64,000 nucleotides of DNA, taken from contig JAPPCV010000169.1 of NCBI GenBank assembly GCA_028824715.1, positions 77,630-141,629 of the forward strand, read 5' to 3'. Under the pieces are notes generated by a model. The model did not search any database and was not told where the DNA came from. It saw nothing but the letters and a program-made list of their open reading frames with translations. This DNA is from Boseongicola sp. (GTDB taxonomy: Bacteria > Pseudomonadota > Alphaproteobacteria > Rhodobacterales > Rhodobacteraceae). Positions 53,399-62,903 of the stretch are shown here, piece by piece. A program made the position numbers and the translations under genes. The first letter of the stretch is position 1, and each line of letters opens with the position of its first letter.

Positions 53399-55771
53399 TT
53401 AGCCCACGAGCCGCACGGGTCGACCCGCTGTCATTTCATCAACCGCCGCAACGATGCCGTCCGCGTCGATCCCGTAGTGGCGGTAGAGGTCAGGGACGCG
53501 CCCGGTCTGGCCAAAATGCTCGACCCCCAGCGGCACGGTCCGGTGCCCGGCCACGGCCCCCAGCCAGCCAAGCGTCAGCGGGTGGCCGTCGATGGCGGTC
53601 ACGATCGTGCAGTCGCGGGGAACTGGTGCCAGCATACGCTCGATCCAGGCGCGAGCGCCCTTGTGGCTCCGTTGACGGGCGCGCTTGGCGGCAGTCCAGC
53701 CTGCGTTCAGCCGGTCGGCGGAAGTGATCGCCAGCACGCCAATGTCGCGCCGATCCTGGCCGATGCGACCTGCGGCCTCGACAACGTCGGGAGCCACCGC
53801 GCCCTGATAGGCGAGGATCACGTCCGGGTTGGGGCCAGGGCGGCGAAGCCAATAGGCGCCGTCGATCACGCCTTGGTCGAACTCCGCATCGGGGCTGCGG
53901 AGCGCTTGCTCAACGGGCCGGGTCGAAAGACGCAGGTAGACCGAGCCGCCGGTTTCGTCCCGCAGCCAGGTGCGCTCGTCCGGGTCGCCCTCGCCATCGC
54001 GCTGGAGGTAGTCAAAGGACCATGCCATGATCCGCGCGAGCTCGTCGGCGTAGGCGGGCTCGAAACTGGCGAGGCCGTCCTGCGAGATGCCGATCAGAGG
54101 CGTGCCGATAGACTGGTGCGCGCCGCCTTCGGGGGCAAGCGTGACGCCCGAGGGCGTGCCCGCGATGATGAATCGCGCATCCTGGTAGCAGGCATAGTTC
54201 AGCGCATCGAGGCCGCGGCACACGAAGGGGTCGTAGACCGTGCCAATGGGGATCAGCCGCTCTCCGAACAGCGAATGCGACAACCCGGCCGCGGCCAGCA
54301 CCAGGAACAGGTTCATCTCTGCGATACCCAGTTCAACGTGCTGACCATCCGGGGAGAAGGCCCATCTTTGCGTCGACGGGATTTGCGCGTCCTTGAACGT
54401 GTCGCCACGCGTGTCACGGGAAAACAGGCCCCGCCGGTTGACCCATGGCCCAAGCCCGGTGGACACCGTCACGTCCGGGGCCGTGGTCACGATCCGGTCT
54501 GACAAGGGGCCATCGGATTTCGCTATGCCGTCGAGGATCTTGCCGAAAGCCATCTGGGTCGAAATCGCCCGATCCGTGGGCGCCGCCAGCGTCGGCGCCG
54601 GAACCGCAGGCGACGTGTAGCGGCGTGGACCCTTGGCAAAGAACGGTGCCGCCGCGATGGCTGCCTTTGCCCCTGCCGCATCCTGCAAGGCCGCATCGGT
54701 CGCCCATTCCGCACCCTTGGCGACACCAAGGCTTGTCTTGAGATCCGCGATCTGCGCAGCAGTCATGATGCCGGCGTGATTGTCCTTGTGACCGGCCAGA
54801 GGTGTGCCCCAACCCTTGACCGTGTAGGCCAGAAACAGCGTCGGGCGGTCGTCAGCGATCGAGCCAAAGGCCTCCGTCAGGCTTTCAAGGCAATGCCCGC
54901 CCAGATCGGTCATGAGCGCGGCCAGTTCCTCGTTGCTGCGCCGGTCGAGCAAGGCCGCCACGTCGCCCTGATCGCCGATGTCGTCCACAAGCCGAGACCG
55001 CCAGGCGTCACAGCCTTGGAAGGTCAGCGCCGAGAAGTCCGCGTTCGGGCAATTGTCGATCCAGTCGCGCAGGCGGTCACCGCCCGGCTCCTCAAAGGCG
55101 GCCCGCTGCTGCGCCCCGTGTTTCAGCCGCACGATGTTCCAGCCGAAGGAGGCAAAGATCGCCTCGAGCCGCGCCCAAAGACCCTCGTGCACGATCCCGT
55201 CAAGCGACTGTCGGTTATAGTCGATGATCCACCAGCAATTCCGGATATCGTGCTTCCAGCCCTCCAGCAGGCATTCAAAGATGTTGCCCTCGTCCATCTC
55301 CGCGTCGCCGATCAGGGCGACCATCCGGCCCTTGGGGCGGTCCGACCAGCCTTTCGCGGCGACGTAGTCCTGGATCAAGGAGGCAAAGGCCGTGATCGCC
55401 ACGCCCAGCCCGACCGAGCCCGTGGAGAAATCCACGTCGTCGACATCCTTGGTCCGCGACGGGTAGCTCTGTGCACCGCCGTAGCCGCGGAAGGCTTCCA
55501 GCTTCGCCTGGGTCTGCCGCCCGGCAAGGTACTGGATGGCGTGAAACGCGGGTGCAGCGTGAGGCTTGACCGCCACGCGGTCCTCGGGCCGCAGAGTGTG
55601 GAAATAGAGCGCCGTCAGGATCGACACCATCGAGGCACTGCTGGCCTGATGGCCGCCGACCTTGACGTCGCCGTCTTCCTTTTCGCGCAGCGTATTGGCG
55701 TTATGGATCGTCCACATCGCCGTCCAGAGCACCTGCCGCTCGATGTCGTGAAGCGTGGCGATTTCGGTCAT
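53399..55771 (-). CDS. mdeB: Pyruvate dehydrogenase E1-type 2-oxoacid dehydrogenase (MdeB-like)
   Basis: Thiamine-diphosphate enzyme of the homodimeric AceE type, 790 residues. The ThDP motif runs GDAEMDEGNIFECLLEGWKH to IIDYNRQSLDG, and the C-terminal pyrimidine-binding part contains QHVELGIAEMNLFLVLAAAG. In Pseudomonas putida the mdeA partner gene mdeB encodes an E1 that oxidises 2-oxobutyrate, the product of methionine gamma-lyase; gene order here is the same. It starts four bases after the mdeA stop. No lipoyl E2 is encoded nearby, so the acyl acceptor must be shared with another complex. Generic annotation would be transketolase. Confidence 0.85.
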   Translation of the reverse strand: MTEIATLHDIERQVLWTAMWTIHNANTLREKEDGDVKVGGHQASSASMVSILTALYFHTLRPEDRVAVKPHAAPAFHAIQYLAGRQTQAKLEAFRGYGGAQSYPSRTKDVDDVDFSTGSVGLGVAITAFASLIQDYVAAKGWSDRPKGRMVALIGDAEMDEGNIFECLLEGWKHDIRNCWWIIDYNRQSLDGIVHEGLWARLEAIFASFGWNIVRLKHGAQQRAAFEEPGGDRLRDWIDNCPNADFSALTFQGCDAWRSRLVDDIGDQGDVAALLDRRSNEELAALMTDLGGHCLESLTEAFGSIADDRPTLFLAYTVKGWGTPLAGHKDNHAGIMTAAQIADLKTSLGVAKGAEWATDAALQDAAGAKAAIAAAPFFAKGPRRYTSPAVPAPTLAAPTDRAISTQMAFGKILDGIAKSDGPLSDRIVTTAPDVTVSTGLGPWVNRRGLFSRDTRGDTFKDAQIPSTQRWAFSPDGQHVELGIAEMNLFLVLAAAGLSHSLFGERLIPIGTVYDPFVCRGLDALNYACYQDARFIIAGTPSGVTLAPEGGAHQSIGTPLIGISQDGLASFEPAYADELARIMAWSFDYLQRDGEGDPDERTWLRDETGGSVYLRLSTRPVEQALRSPDAEFDQGVIDGAYWLRRPGPNPDVILAYQGAVAPDVVEAAGRIGQDRRDIGVLAITSADRLNAGWTAAKRARQRSHKGARAWIERMLAPVPRDCTIVTAIDGHPLTLGWLGAVAGHRTVPLGVEHFGQTGRVPDLYRHYGIDADGIVAAVDEMTAGRPVRLVG

Positions 55772-55775
55772 GCGC

Positions 55776-57089
55776 TCACTCCGCCGCTTGAATGGCGCCA
55801 GCAGCAGCGCGGCGGAAGGCCTGATCCAGATCGCGGACAAGATCGTCTGGATGCTCCAATCCGACGCTCAGCCGGATCAGCCCTTCGGTCACGCCCGCGA
55901 TGTCACGCGCGGCTTCCGGTACGCCTGAATGCGTGGTCGAGGCGGGGTGGCACACGAGCGACTCCGAGCCGCCGAGGGACACCGCCAGCTTGAAGACCTG
56001 CATGTTGTTGATGATGCGAAAGGCGAGCGCGCGGTCATCCTCCACCACGAACGAAAAGGTCGAGCCCGGCCCGGTGCATTGCGCCGCGTAGACCTCCGCC
56101 GCGCGATCGGTGTCCGGCATCTCGGGATGCAGGACCCGGGCCGGAATGATTTCATTCTCCGCCAGCCATTTCGCGACGGCCCACCCGCTTTCCGCGGCCC
56201 GTTCCATCCGCAGCGACAGCGTCTCCATCGACCGGGAAAGCATCCACGATGAATGCGGGTCAAGCTGGAACCCGTAGGCCGAGCGCGTCTGCCGGATTGG
56301 CTTGAGAGCATCCTTGGACCCGGTGATCCCGCCCGCCACAAGGTCGGAATGGCCACCGACGTATTTCGTCAGCGAATAGACGCAGATGTCCGCACCCAAC
56401 TCGATGGGCCTTTGGAACACCGGCCCGAGCATGGTGTTGTCAACCACCATGAGCGGGACTTCCGATGTCGCGTCGGCCAAGGCATCCACCACGCGCCGCA
56501 CCATCGCAAGGTCGATGAGCGCATTTGTCGGGTTCGCGGGTGTCTCCAGATAGATCATCTTGACCGGCCCATGCCGCGCTGCCTTCTCAAGCGCATAGGT
56601 CAGCGCACCTTCGTCCATGCCGTCGGCAAAGGGAATAGGCTTGATGCCCCATTGCGGAAAAACCTTGCCTAGAATCGTTTCGGTCCCGCCATAGAGTGGC
56701 GTGTAGTGCACCACCGCATCGCCGGGGCGCAGATAGGCCAGCGCCACGGCCGAGATGGCAGCCATTCCGGACGAGGTCAGCAGCGCCGTTCCCGCCCCGT
56801 CGTACAGGGCCAGACGATCCTCGACGATTTCGGTATTGGGATGGTTGAAGCGAGAATAGACAAGCCCGCCTGCCCCCATGCCTTCAGGCGCGGGCTTGCG
56901 GCCCGCGACGACATCAAAGAACCTCGCCCCTTGCTCGGCTGTCTCGAACGCAAAGGTCGAGGTCAGGAAGACCGGTGGCTTGACCGCGCCTTCCGACAGC
57001 GAGGGATCGTACCCATAGGCGGTCATCTGCGTGGCGGGGTGCAGGTCGCGCCCATCGAGCTGCCGACGGCGGAAATCCTTGCGCTTCAT
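55776..57089 (-). CDS. mdeA: Methionine gamma-lyase-type PLP enzyme (MdeA-like)
   Basis: Cys/Met-metabolism PLP enzyme, 437 residues, expected to split methionine into methanethiol, ammonia and 2-oxobutyrate. PLP lysine K242 in SLTKYVGGHSDL; YSRFNHPNTEIVEDRLALYD and SSGMAAISAV are family hallmarks. It is longer than most gamma-lyases (about 400), with an extended N-terminus. ATG 57089 is chosen from family similarity. Divergent from an Lrp-type regulator and followed by the E1 gene, the mdeR-mdeA-mdeB pattern. Without tests, cystathionine or homocysteine activity cannot be excluded. Confidence 0.85.
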   Translation of the reverse strand: MKRKDFRRRQLDGRDLHPATQMTAYGYDPSLSEGAVKPPVFLTSTFAFETAEQGARFFDVVAGRKPAPEGMGAGGLVYSRFNHPNTEIVEDRLALYDGAGTALLTSSGMAAISAVALAYLRPGDAVVHYTPLYGGTETILGKVFPQWGIKPIPFADGMDEGALTYALEKAARHGPVKMIYLETPANPTNALIDLAMVRRVVDALADATSEVPLMVVDNTMLGPVFQRPIELGADICVYSLTKYVGGHSDLVAGGITGSKDALKPIRQTRSAYGFQLDPHSSWMLSRSMETLSLRMERAAESGWAVAKWLAENEIIPARVLHPEMPDTDRAAEVYAAQCTGPGSTFSFVVEDDRALAFRIINNMQVFKLAVSLGGSESLVCHPASTTHSGVPEAARDIAGVTEGLIRLSVGLEHPDDLVRDLDQAFRRAAAGAIQAAE

Positions 57090-57189
57090 CTTGTGCCCTG
57101 TCTTGTCGTGCCTTGCGTGGCAGTATAGCACTAGTCAACGCGCCAATTCTGACTTGATGTTATGCAAAATCCGGTATCTTTAGTCAAGA
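57090..57189. promoter_or_regulatory. Divergent mdeA/mdeR control region
   Basis: A 100-base AT-rich gap between the leftward lyase and the rightward Lrp-type regulator. Lrp-family proteins usually bind such divergent regions and control both sides. Candidate elements are AT-tracts at 57150-57190 (GACTTGATGTTATGC); no exact operator was defined. Confidence 0.5.
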
Positions 57190-57651
57190 ATGACCACGAT
57201 GGACGAAATAGACAAGAAAATCCTCCACGCCCTTTCGAGCGACGCACGCCGCAGCGTTGAAAGCGTGGCCGAAGAGATTGGGCTGTCGACCACGCCAACC
57301 CGCAGGCGGATCAAGAACCTTGAGGCCGGCGGGATCATCCGTCGCTACACCGTCGATGTCGACATGGATCGGGCAGGCTACGGGCTGACTGTCTATGTGT
57401 TCATGAAGCTGCAAAGCCGCGACCAGACGACGATCGCGACGTTTGAGAACAAGCTCTTGCATCTGCCCGAGGTGACAGCCTGCGCGCTGGTCACGGGACC
57501 GCACGACTATGTCCTGACGATGCGCTTCGAGGACATGGACGCCTACAACCGTTTCCTGCGATCGGTCCTGTCAGAATTGCCGGGCGTTCTTGGCATCGAG
57601 ACCAGCGTCGTCATCGGCTCGGTCAAGAACGAAGTCCCCTTGCCCTATTGA
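57190..57651 (+). CDS. Lrp/AsnC family transcriptional regulator (MdeR-like)
   Basis: A 153-residue regulator with an N-terminal winged helix-turn-helix (EIDKKILHALSSDARRSVES then GLSTTPTRRRIKNLEAGGII) and a C-terminal RAM ligand domain (TACALVTGPHDYVLTMRFED). It stands divergent to the methionine gamma-lyase gene and should activate the mde genes in response to methionine or a related amino acid, as MdeR does in P. putida. ATG 57190 as start; a GTG is not needed. Confidence 0.9.
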   Translation: MTTMDEIDKKILHALSSDARRSVESVAEEIGLSTTPTRRRIKNLEAGGIIRRYTVDVDMDRAGYGLTVYVFMKLQSRDQTTIATFENKLLHLPEVTACALVTGPHDYVLTMRFEDMDAYNRFLRSVLSELPGVLGIETSVVIGSVKNEVPLPY

Positions 57652-57660
57652 AGGAAGCCA

Positions 57661-57774
57661 ATGGCACTCAAGAATCGCGCCGCATTGGCAACCCGCGTCT
57701 TTCATTCCGGCCAAGACCCCGACCCGTCCATCCTCGATGAGCGGCAGCCAAGGGGCCGGAAGAAGGCGGCATGA
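57661..57774 (+). pseudogene. N-terminal scrap of a Cys/Met-metabolism PLP enzyme
   Basis: A 37-codon frame with AAGGAAG before it: MALKNRAALATRVFHSGQDP then DPSILDERQPRGRKKAA. The TRVxHSGQDPDPS pattern is the standard N-terminus of cystathionine gamma-synthase/lyase-type enzymes, but the sequence leaves the family after SIL and stops. It sits ten bases after mdeR and may be what is left of a second lyase. The rest of the gap, 57775-57951, holds nothing recognisable. Confidence 0.45.
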
Positions 57775-57951
57775 TCGCGGCGGCGACCGCGGGACTCCCG
57801 AAAGCGCAACAAGGTGCATCAATGGCGTGCCGAAATCTTCTGAAGACACGTCCCGACCGTGTCGCGGACTTGCCGTTCAGCGTTCTTCAAGACTTGGAAT
57901 TGCCGGCAGGTCACGTTACAGGAGCGGGCGGAACCGATCGGGAAATCGCCC

Positions 57952-58239
57952 ATGTCAATTGACCGAGACGACGCCCGGCGCGTTGCAAGCCTTGCACGGA
58001 TCAGGGTCGATGAAGAGGATCTGCCGGCGCTTGCCAGCGAATTCAATGCGATCCTCGGCTTCATCGAGCAGTTGCGCGAGGTTGACGTAAGGGACGTCGA
58101 ACCAATGACCAGCGTCACGCCGATGCGGCTGAAGCGCCGGGCGGACAGGATTGCCGGTGGCGGCATCGCCGAAAAGGTGTTGGCAAACGCGCCGGATGCG
58201 CGCGAGGGCTACTTCGTTGTGCCGAAGGTCGTGGAGTAG
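57952..58239 (+). CDS. gatC: Asp/Glu-tRNA(Asn/Gln) amidotransferase subunit C
   Basis: Small 95-residue subunit that stabilises GatA in the GatCAB complex, which converts Glu-tRNA(Gln) and, in many bacteria, Asp-tRNA(Asn) to the amidated form. It shows RDDARRVASLARIRVDEEDL, the EFNAILGFIEQLREVD helix and the RADR...APDAREGYFVVPKVVE tail. Start ATG 57952 follows GGGAAA at eight bases. Three bases separate it from gatA. Confidence 0.96.
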   Translation: MSIDRDDARRVASLARIRVDEEDLPALASEFNAILGFIEQLREVDVRDVEPMTSVTPMRLKRRADRIAGGGIAEKVLANAPDAREGYFVVPKVVE

Positions 58240-58242
58240 GGC

Positions 58243-59721
58243 ATGGACGGACTGAATTGCCTCTCGATCTCCGAGGCGCGCGACAGGCTCAGGGCCGGCG
58301 AGATCACCAGCATGGAGCTCACCCAGGCGTGCCTCGCGGCGGCGGACGAGGCTGAGGCACTGAATGCCGTGGTCCATCCGACACCGGATCTCGCGCTTGA
58401 ACAGGCAAGGGCGGCCGACGCACGCCTTGCCAAGGGCCAGGCGCCGGCCATGTGCGGAATTCCGGTAGGCATCAAGGACCTGTTCTGCACCGAGGGTGTG
58501 CCGAGCCAGGCGGCGAGCGGGATCCTGGCCGGTTTCAAGCCCGCCTACGAGTCGACCGTGACGTCCCGGCTCTTCGAAGCCGGAGCCGTGATGACGGGCA
58601 AGCTCAACATGGACGAGTTCGCCATGGGCAGTTCGACCGAAACCAGCGTCTATGGCAGCACCGTGAATCCGTGGAAGTCGGGCGACACCGAACTGACCCC
58701 TGGCGGGTCGTCCGGCGGATCTGCCGCGGCCGTAGCTGCCGATCTCTGCCTGGGCGCCACGGGAACCGACACGGGCGGCTCCATCCGGCAGCCCGCCGCC
58801 TTCACCGGGATCACCGGCATGAAGCCGACTTACGGCCGGGTAAGCCGATGGGGCATCATCGCCTTTGCTTCGTCGCTTGATCAGGCGGGGCCGATGACGA
58901 AGTCGGTTCGAGATGCCGCAATCATGCTTGAGGCCATGTCTGGCCATGACCCGAAGGACTCCACCAGCGCCGACATGCCCGTGCCGGATTTCGAGGGCCT
59001 GCTGACCGGAGAGATCGGGGGAAAGACCGTCGGAATCCCGCAGGAATACCGAATGGATGGAATGCCTGCAGCCATTGACGAACTTTGGGCATCAGGCCGC
59101 AGCATGCTTGAGGATGCCGGCGCGACATTGGTGGACATCTCGCTGCCGCACACGAAAGTTGCACTGCCCGCATATTACGTTGTGGCTCCGGCGGAAGCCT
59201 CTTCGAATCTGGCGCGCTACGACGGCGTGCGCTACGGGCATCGGGCGACGCTCGCCCAGGGCGACGACATCACGGCAATGTACGAAAGGTCGCGGGCAGA
59301 AGGGTTCGGGGACGAGGTCAAGCGGCGAGTCATGATTGGCACCTACGTGCTGTCTGCCGGGTTTTACGACGCGTACTACAATCATGCGCGCAAGGTTCGG
59401 GCGCTCATAAAGAAGGACTTCGAGGACGTGTTCGCGGACGGCATCGACGCGATCCTGACGCCCGCGACTCCGTCGGCCGCATTTCCGCTCGGCCAGGAGT
59501 TCGACGATCCCGTGCAGATGTATCTCAATGACGTGTTTACGGTGACGGTCAATCTGGCGGGCCTGCCCGGAATCTCCGTGCCGGCCGGCCTGGACCCGGA
59601 CGGCCTGCCCCTTGGGCTGCAGCTCATTGGCAAGCCTTGGGAAGAGGGCGAATTGCTGGACTTCGCGTTGGCGATCGAGGACCGTGCCGGCTTTGTGGCA
59701 AAGCCGGAGAAATGGTGGTAG
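58243..59721 (+). CDS. gatA: Asp/Glu-tRNA(Asn/Gln) amidotransferase subunit A
   Basis: Amidase-signature subunit that releases ammonia from glutamine for the tRNA transamidation, 492 residues. The catalytic Lys is in [12 protein letters not shown], the cis-Ser in [17 protein letters not shown] and the nucleophilic Ser in [11 protein letters not shown]. Family length and order are normal. gatB is not in the window, so in this organism gatCA and gatB are separated, as in many alphaproteobacteria. Confidence 0.97.
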   Translation: MDGLNCLSISEARDRLRAGEITSMELTQACLAAADEAEALNAVVHPTPDLALEQARAADARLAKGQAPAMCGIPVGIKDLFCTEGVPSQAASGILAGFKPAYESTVTSRLFEAGAVMTGKLNMDEFAMGSSTETSVYGSTVNPWKSGDTELTPGGSSGGSAAAVAADLCLGATGTDTGGSIRQPAAFTGITGMKPTYGRVSRWGIIAFASSLDQAGPMTKSVRDAAIMLEAMSGHDPKDSTSADMPVPDFEGLLTGEIGGKTVGIPQEYRMDGMPAAIDELWASGRSMLEDAGATLVDISLPHTKVALPAYYVVAPAEASSNLARYDGVRYGHRATLAQGDDITAMYERSRAEGFGDEVKRRVMIGTYVLSAGFYDAYYNHARKVRALIKKDFEDVFADGIDAILTPATPSAAFPLGQEFDDPVQMYLNDVFTVTVNLAGLPGISVPAGLDPDGLPLGLQLIGKPWEEGELLDFALAIEDRAGFVAKPEKWW

Positions 59722-59722
59722 A

Positions 59723-60445
59723 ATGTCGATGCAGAAGAGGCATTGGCTCATACAGGAAATGACCTTCCGTCTGATCGCAATGATCGCTCTTGGCGGTGTT
59801 ACGGCCTGCATGGACGAGGTTCCGCTCGAAAGTCCGGATTCGGGCACTGTCGCCGGATCACGACTTTCTGGCGAGATCGCCATCATACATGCGCCGGGCG
59901 ACATGGCCCTGAATTCGCCTGTGCCTGATTCGCGTGCGCGGCTGGTCGGTGAAGGTCCGGATCCAGGTCCGGACGCGCTGGCGCAGGGCGCTGGCGACGC
60001 GGGCGCGACCGCTTCACGTGAAGTCGACCGTGCCGTCATTTCGGACGAGCAGGACTTTGAAGCAGTGAGCTCGCGCGAGACCATCGAAAGCGACCGCGAA
60101 AGGCTTCAACGCCAGCGGGAGGCCCTTAAGGTCGTCGAGCCCGAGGAACTGCCCGTCCGTCCCGACGGATCGGAGCCCAACATCGTGGCCTATGCGCTCT
60201 CGGCGCCGAACGAAGTCGGCGAACCGGTCTACCGCCGTTCGGGCGGGTTCAACGAAACACGGTACAACCGTGCCTGCACCAGATATGGCTGGACCGACCG
60301 GGCACAGGCCGCGTTCCTGGAGGCGGGCGGACCCGAGCGTGACTGGAAGGGCCTCGATCCGGACGGTGACGGGTTTGCCTGCAACTGGGACCCAAGTCCC
60401 TTCCGAATCGCACGACAGGACGTCCAAGCAGGGCCAGACCCGTAG
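59723..60445 (+). CDS. Lipoprotein with C-terminal calcium-binding-like (excalibur-type) segment
   Basis: A 240-residue secreted lipoprotein candidate. The signal ends in a lipobox, GGVTAC, at about residue 30. The middle is Asp/Glu/Ser-rich and probably disordered with a coiled-coil piece (ESDRERLQRQREALKVVEPE). The C-terminus, GGFNETRYNRACTRYGW and GLDPDGDGFACNWDPSPF, carries the DPDGDGxAC motif of excalibur-like domains, thought to bind calcium. The ATG at 59723 begins one base after the gatA stop, so it may be cotranscribed. Function unknown. Confidence 0.7.
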   Translation: MSMQKRHWLIQEMTFRLIAMIALGGVTACMDEVPLESPDSGTVAGSRLSGEIAIIHAPGDMALNSPVPDSRARLVGEGPDPGPDALAQGAGDAGATASREVDRAVISDEQDFEAVSSRETIESDRERLQRQREALKVVEPEELPVRPDGSEPNIVAYALSAPNEVGEPVYRRSGGFNETRYNRACTRYGWTDRAQAAFLEAGGPERDWKGLDPDGDGFACNWDPSPFRIARQDVQAGPDP

Positions 60446-61432
60446 TTCATCCCGTCAGCGACCAGCTTGGCCCTTCACGCGATCCAGTGCCAGCGGGCCG
60501 ATGACCGGCCCACGGGGCCACTCACGAAGTGCCGCCAGCAGGCGCGTCCCGTCCAGTCTCCGGCCTCGTCTCTCCGCATCTCGGTCATCGACTTTGCCGT
60601 TCGGTCCTTGCAACGGCCGTGCCGCCATTTCGGCGATCACGGCGCCGTCCGGTTGTTCGCGGCCGCGCGGCGCGTGGCAGATGTCCGGGACCGCCTCGGG
60701 CGCCAGATCGCCATGCCCCACGAATTGTCAGGATAGCCCGTTGCGTGAAACGACGCGCCGGTCCGTTCCGTCAGCGGCATCGCGCCCTGCGGCTGACATC
60801 ATCAGGTGCTGCAGTCGCTCGCGCGCATTGCGCCTCCGGCGCCTTGAACTCGCGCCTTCCCGTGGCATTCCCCGGTGCACTGCTTTCTTCGGGAGGCCGG
60901 AGTCGACAGGGCGCGCACGCCGTCTCTTGCTGACGCTCAGGTCCATGCGTTTGAAGGTTCGCCGGACGAGAGACGACTCCTGTCCGCAGCCGACTGGCGA
61001 ATTGTCGCATCGGATGCAGAAATTCGCTGTCACGGCAATTTTACCATTGTTACCGATTGCGCTCCATGCTAGCGGGCCCCCGTTCCCGTGGTTGGTTGCC
61101 GCGTGAGTCTAGTTGAGAATGTGCGCGGCGGTTGGTCAGCGTTTGTAGTGGAGATTGTTAACAGTGCCGGCCATGGGTCCGAACGCCGTCCAAGTACAGG
61201 TCGAACACACCGGATCGCAGCCGCTGCGAGGACGGTCTGGCGCAGGCTTCCATCGTCGCGCAGCCCGTCGAAGGACGCATGCGGCGCATCCGTGGCCTGA
61301 CAATCGACGCGCAAGCGACATCCTGTGCTCCCGTCTTCCCGTCCGTCACGCCGCCGGAGAGCGACCGATGCCGACTTCGGCGGAACACGCATGCCAATCG
61401 GCGCAGTTACCCCAAAACCAATGGAGGCAAGA
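60446..61432. other. Long gap without a supportable gene
   Basis: Nearly 1 kb with no recognised gene. A leftward 88-codon frame at 60455-60721 has a protein-like middle (PDGAVIAEMAARPLQG) but no ribosome site and no family match that I recognise; it might be a decayed gene end. The right part (61080-61430) lies upstream of the haloperoxidase-like gene and should carry its promoter; GTTAACAG near 61155 is the most AT-rich piece. Confidence 0.45.
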
Positions 61433-62899
61433 TTGAATTCGACTGAAGGTTCCGCACTCTCTTCCCCTGTCCGACAGCACGGCTCCACGCACCGATCATG
61501 CGCTGGGACGCCCCTGTCGAGAAGACAGTTCGTGCGATCGCTTGCAACCGCGGTTGCAACCGTTCCCTTGGCGGGCGGGATCGGCGTCAGCGCCGTTTCG
61601 CAGGCACACGGCTCTTCCTATGCCAGCCAGATCCTGGGGCCGGGCAGGCAGAACGCCGTGTTCCATTGGGTGGACGCGGCCTTGCAGCAAATCCGGGACC
61701 AGCGGGTTCTGGCGCCGAGGGCGGCGTACAACCTGGGACTGGCCACGGCGGCGGGATTCCTCGCCGCCAACGGCATCGCAAGGGCCTATGGCGAGCCGTT
61801 CGGAATCGGCAATGGACCGCACGACGCGAATCCCGAGGTTGCCTACGGCGTGGCCTTTTCACTCGCCGCGGCAGAGGCATTCCAGCAGCCGTTTCTTTTT
61901 GAACGCACCGCGTTCCTGAGACGCTTTCCCGGAAGCGAAGCCAAGACCCTTGGGGTGGAATGGGGCCGCAGGGCTGCCATGGCCGTGCTCCGCCAGCGAA
62001 CCGACGACGGTTCGGAACCGAGCGAGGTCAACTACTATCTCGGACGCTACGAACGGCGCGGGGATACGCTGCAGTGGAGCCCGACCGCTCCGTTCTACGG
62101 CGCTGCGCCGGGACCGTCCTTCCCGTCATTCGAACGGTGCCTTTACCCCGGACATGGGATGATCACGCCCTGGACGATGAAGACAGGGTCGCAATTCCGG
62201 GCCTCCCGCTTCCACGATCCCAGAAGCCCGGAATTCGCGGAAGAGTTCGACATGATCCGCAGGTTGGGCGGCAATGACAGCACGACCCGCACGGCGGACG
62301 AGTCGGAAGTGGCGCTGTTCTGGGAAGACGGTCCCTGGGGCGTGACGAATCCGGGCCACTTCATGTACATCGCGATGCAGCTCCTCCAGGACCGTGGCCT
62401 TGGTTTCATTGAACTCGCCCGGGCAATGGCACTGGTTGGCATGACGCAATGTGATGCATCGATCTCTGCCTGGGACAGCAAGTACCACTACGACGTGCTC
62501 CGTCCCGAAACCGCCATCCGTGCGCGGGCTCCGGAATTCGGCAATCCGGATGGCAGGGTCAGCATGCATGCCGGATGGCGCAGCTACATTCCCACCCCGG
62601 AATTCCCGACGTACACGTCCGGCCACTCGACGTTTGGCGGCGCCGCAGCGGAAATGATCGCCCTGATCCATGGCCGGGATGACATCGCGTTCTCTGGCAG
62701 GTCGCCCGACCAGGTATTGTGGCCGCAGTTGCAGGGCGTGACGCGGCATTGGACAAGCCTCAGCCACATGGCCGAGGAGAACGGCATGAGCAGGCTTTAC
62801 GGCGGGGTCCACTGGGCCATCGACAACGTCCAGGGCCTTGCTGCCGGGCGCGCCATTGCCCGCCATGCCTTTCGCACGACCTTTCCGAAGCGGAGCTGA
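61433..62899 (+). CDS. Tat-exported vanadium-dependent haloperoxidase/PAP2 superfamily enzyme
   Basis: A 488-residue enzyme of the vanadate haloperoxidase/acid phosphatase fold. Oxyanion ligands are complete: K350 and R357 in SKYHYDVLRPE, S396-G397-H398 in TYTSGHSTFGG, R454 in GMSRLYGG and H460 in GGVHWAID. The N-terminus has a twin-arginine motif (LSRRQFVRSLATAVATV), so it folds in the cytoplasm and is exported. The start is read as TTG 61433, five bases after GGAGG; an ATG at 61421 contains that site. Whether it oxidises halides or hydrolyses phosphate cannot be told. Four bases upstream of the outer-membrane protein gene. Confidence 0.85.
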   Translation: MNSTEGSALSSPVRQHGSTHRSCAGTPLSRRQFVRSLATAVATVPLAGGIGVSAVSQAHGSSYASQILGPGRQNAVFHWVDAALQQIRDQRVLAPRAAYNLGLATAAGFLAANGIARAYGEPFGIGNGPHDANPEVAYGVAFSLAAAEAFQQPFLFERTAFLRRFPGSEAKTLGVEWGRRAAMAVLRQRTDDGSEPSEVNYYLGRYERRGDTLQWSPTAPFYGAAPGPSFPSFERCLYPGHGMITPWTMKTGSQFRASRFHDPRSPEFAEEFDMIRRLGGNDSTTRTADESEVALFWEDGPWGVTNPGHFMYIAMQLLQDRGLGFIELARAMALVGMTQCDASISAWDSKYHYDVLRPETAIRARAPEFGNPDGRVSMHAGWRSYIPTPEFPTYTSGHSTFGGAAAEMIALIHGRDDIAFSGRSPDQVLWPQLQGVTRHWTSLSHMAEENGMSRLYGGVHWAIDNVQGLAAGRAIARHAFRTTFPKRS

Positions 62900-62903
62900 C
62901 GCA

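Noticed and set aside
60455..60721. Leftward 88-codon frame after the lipoprotein gene
   Set aside because: Looks partly protein-like but has no ribosome site and matches nothing I recognise; listed only in the gap note.
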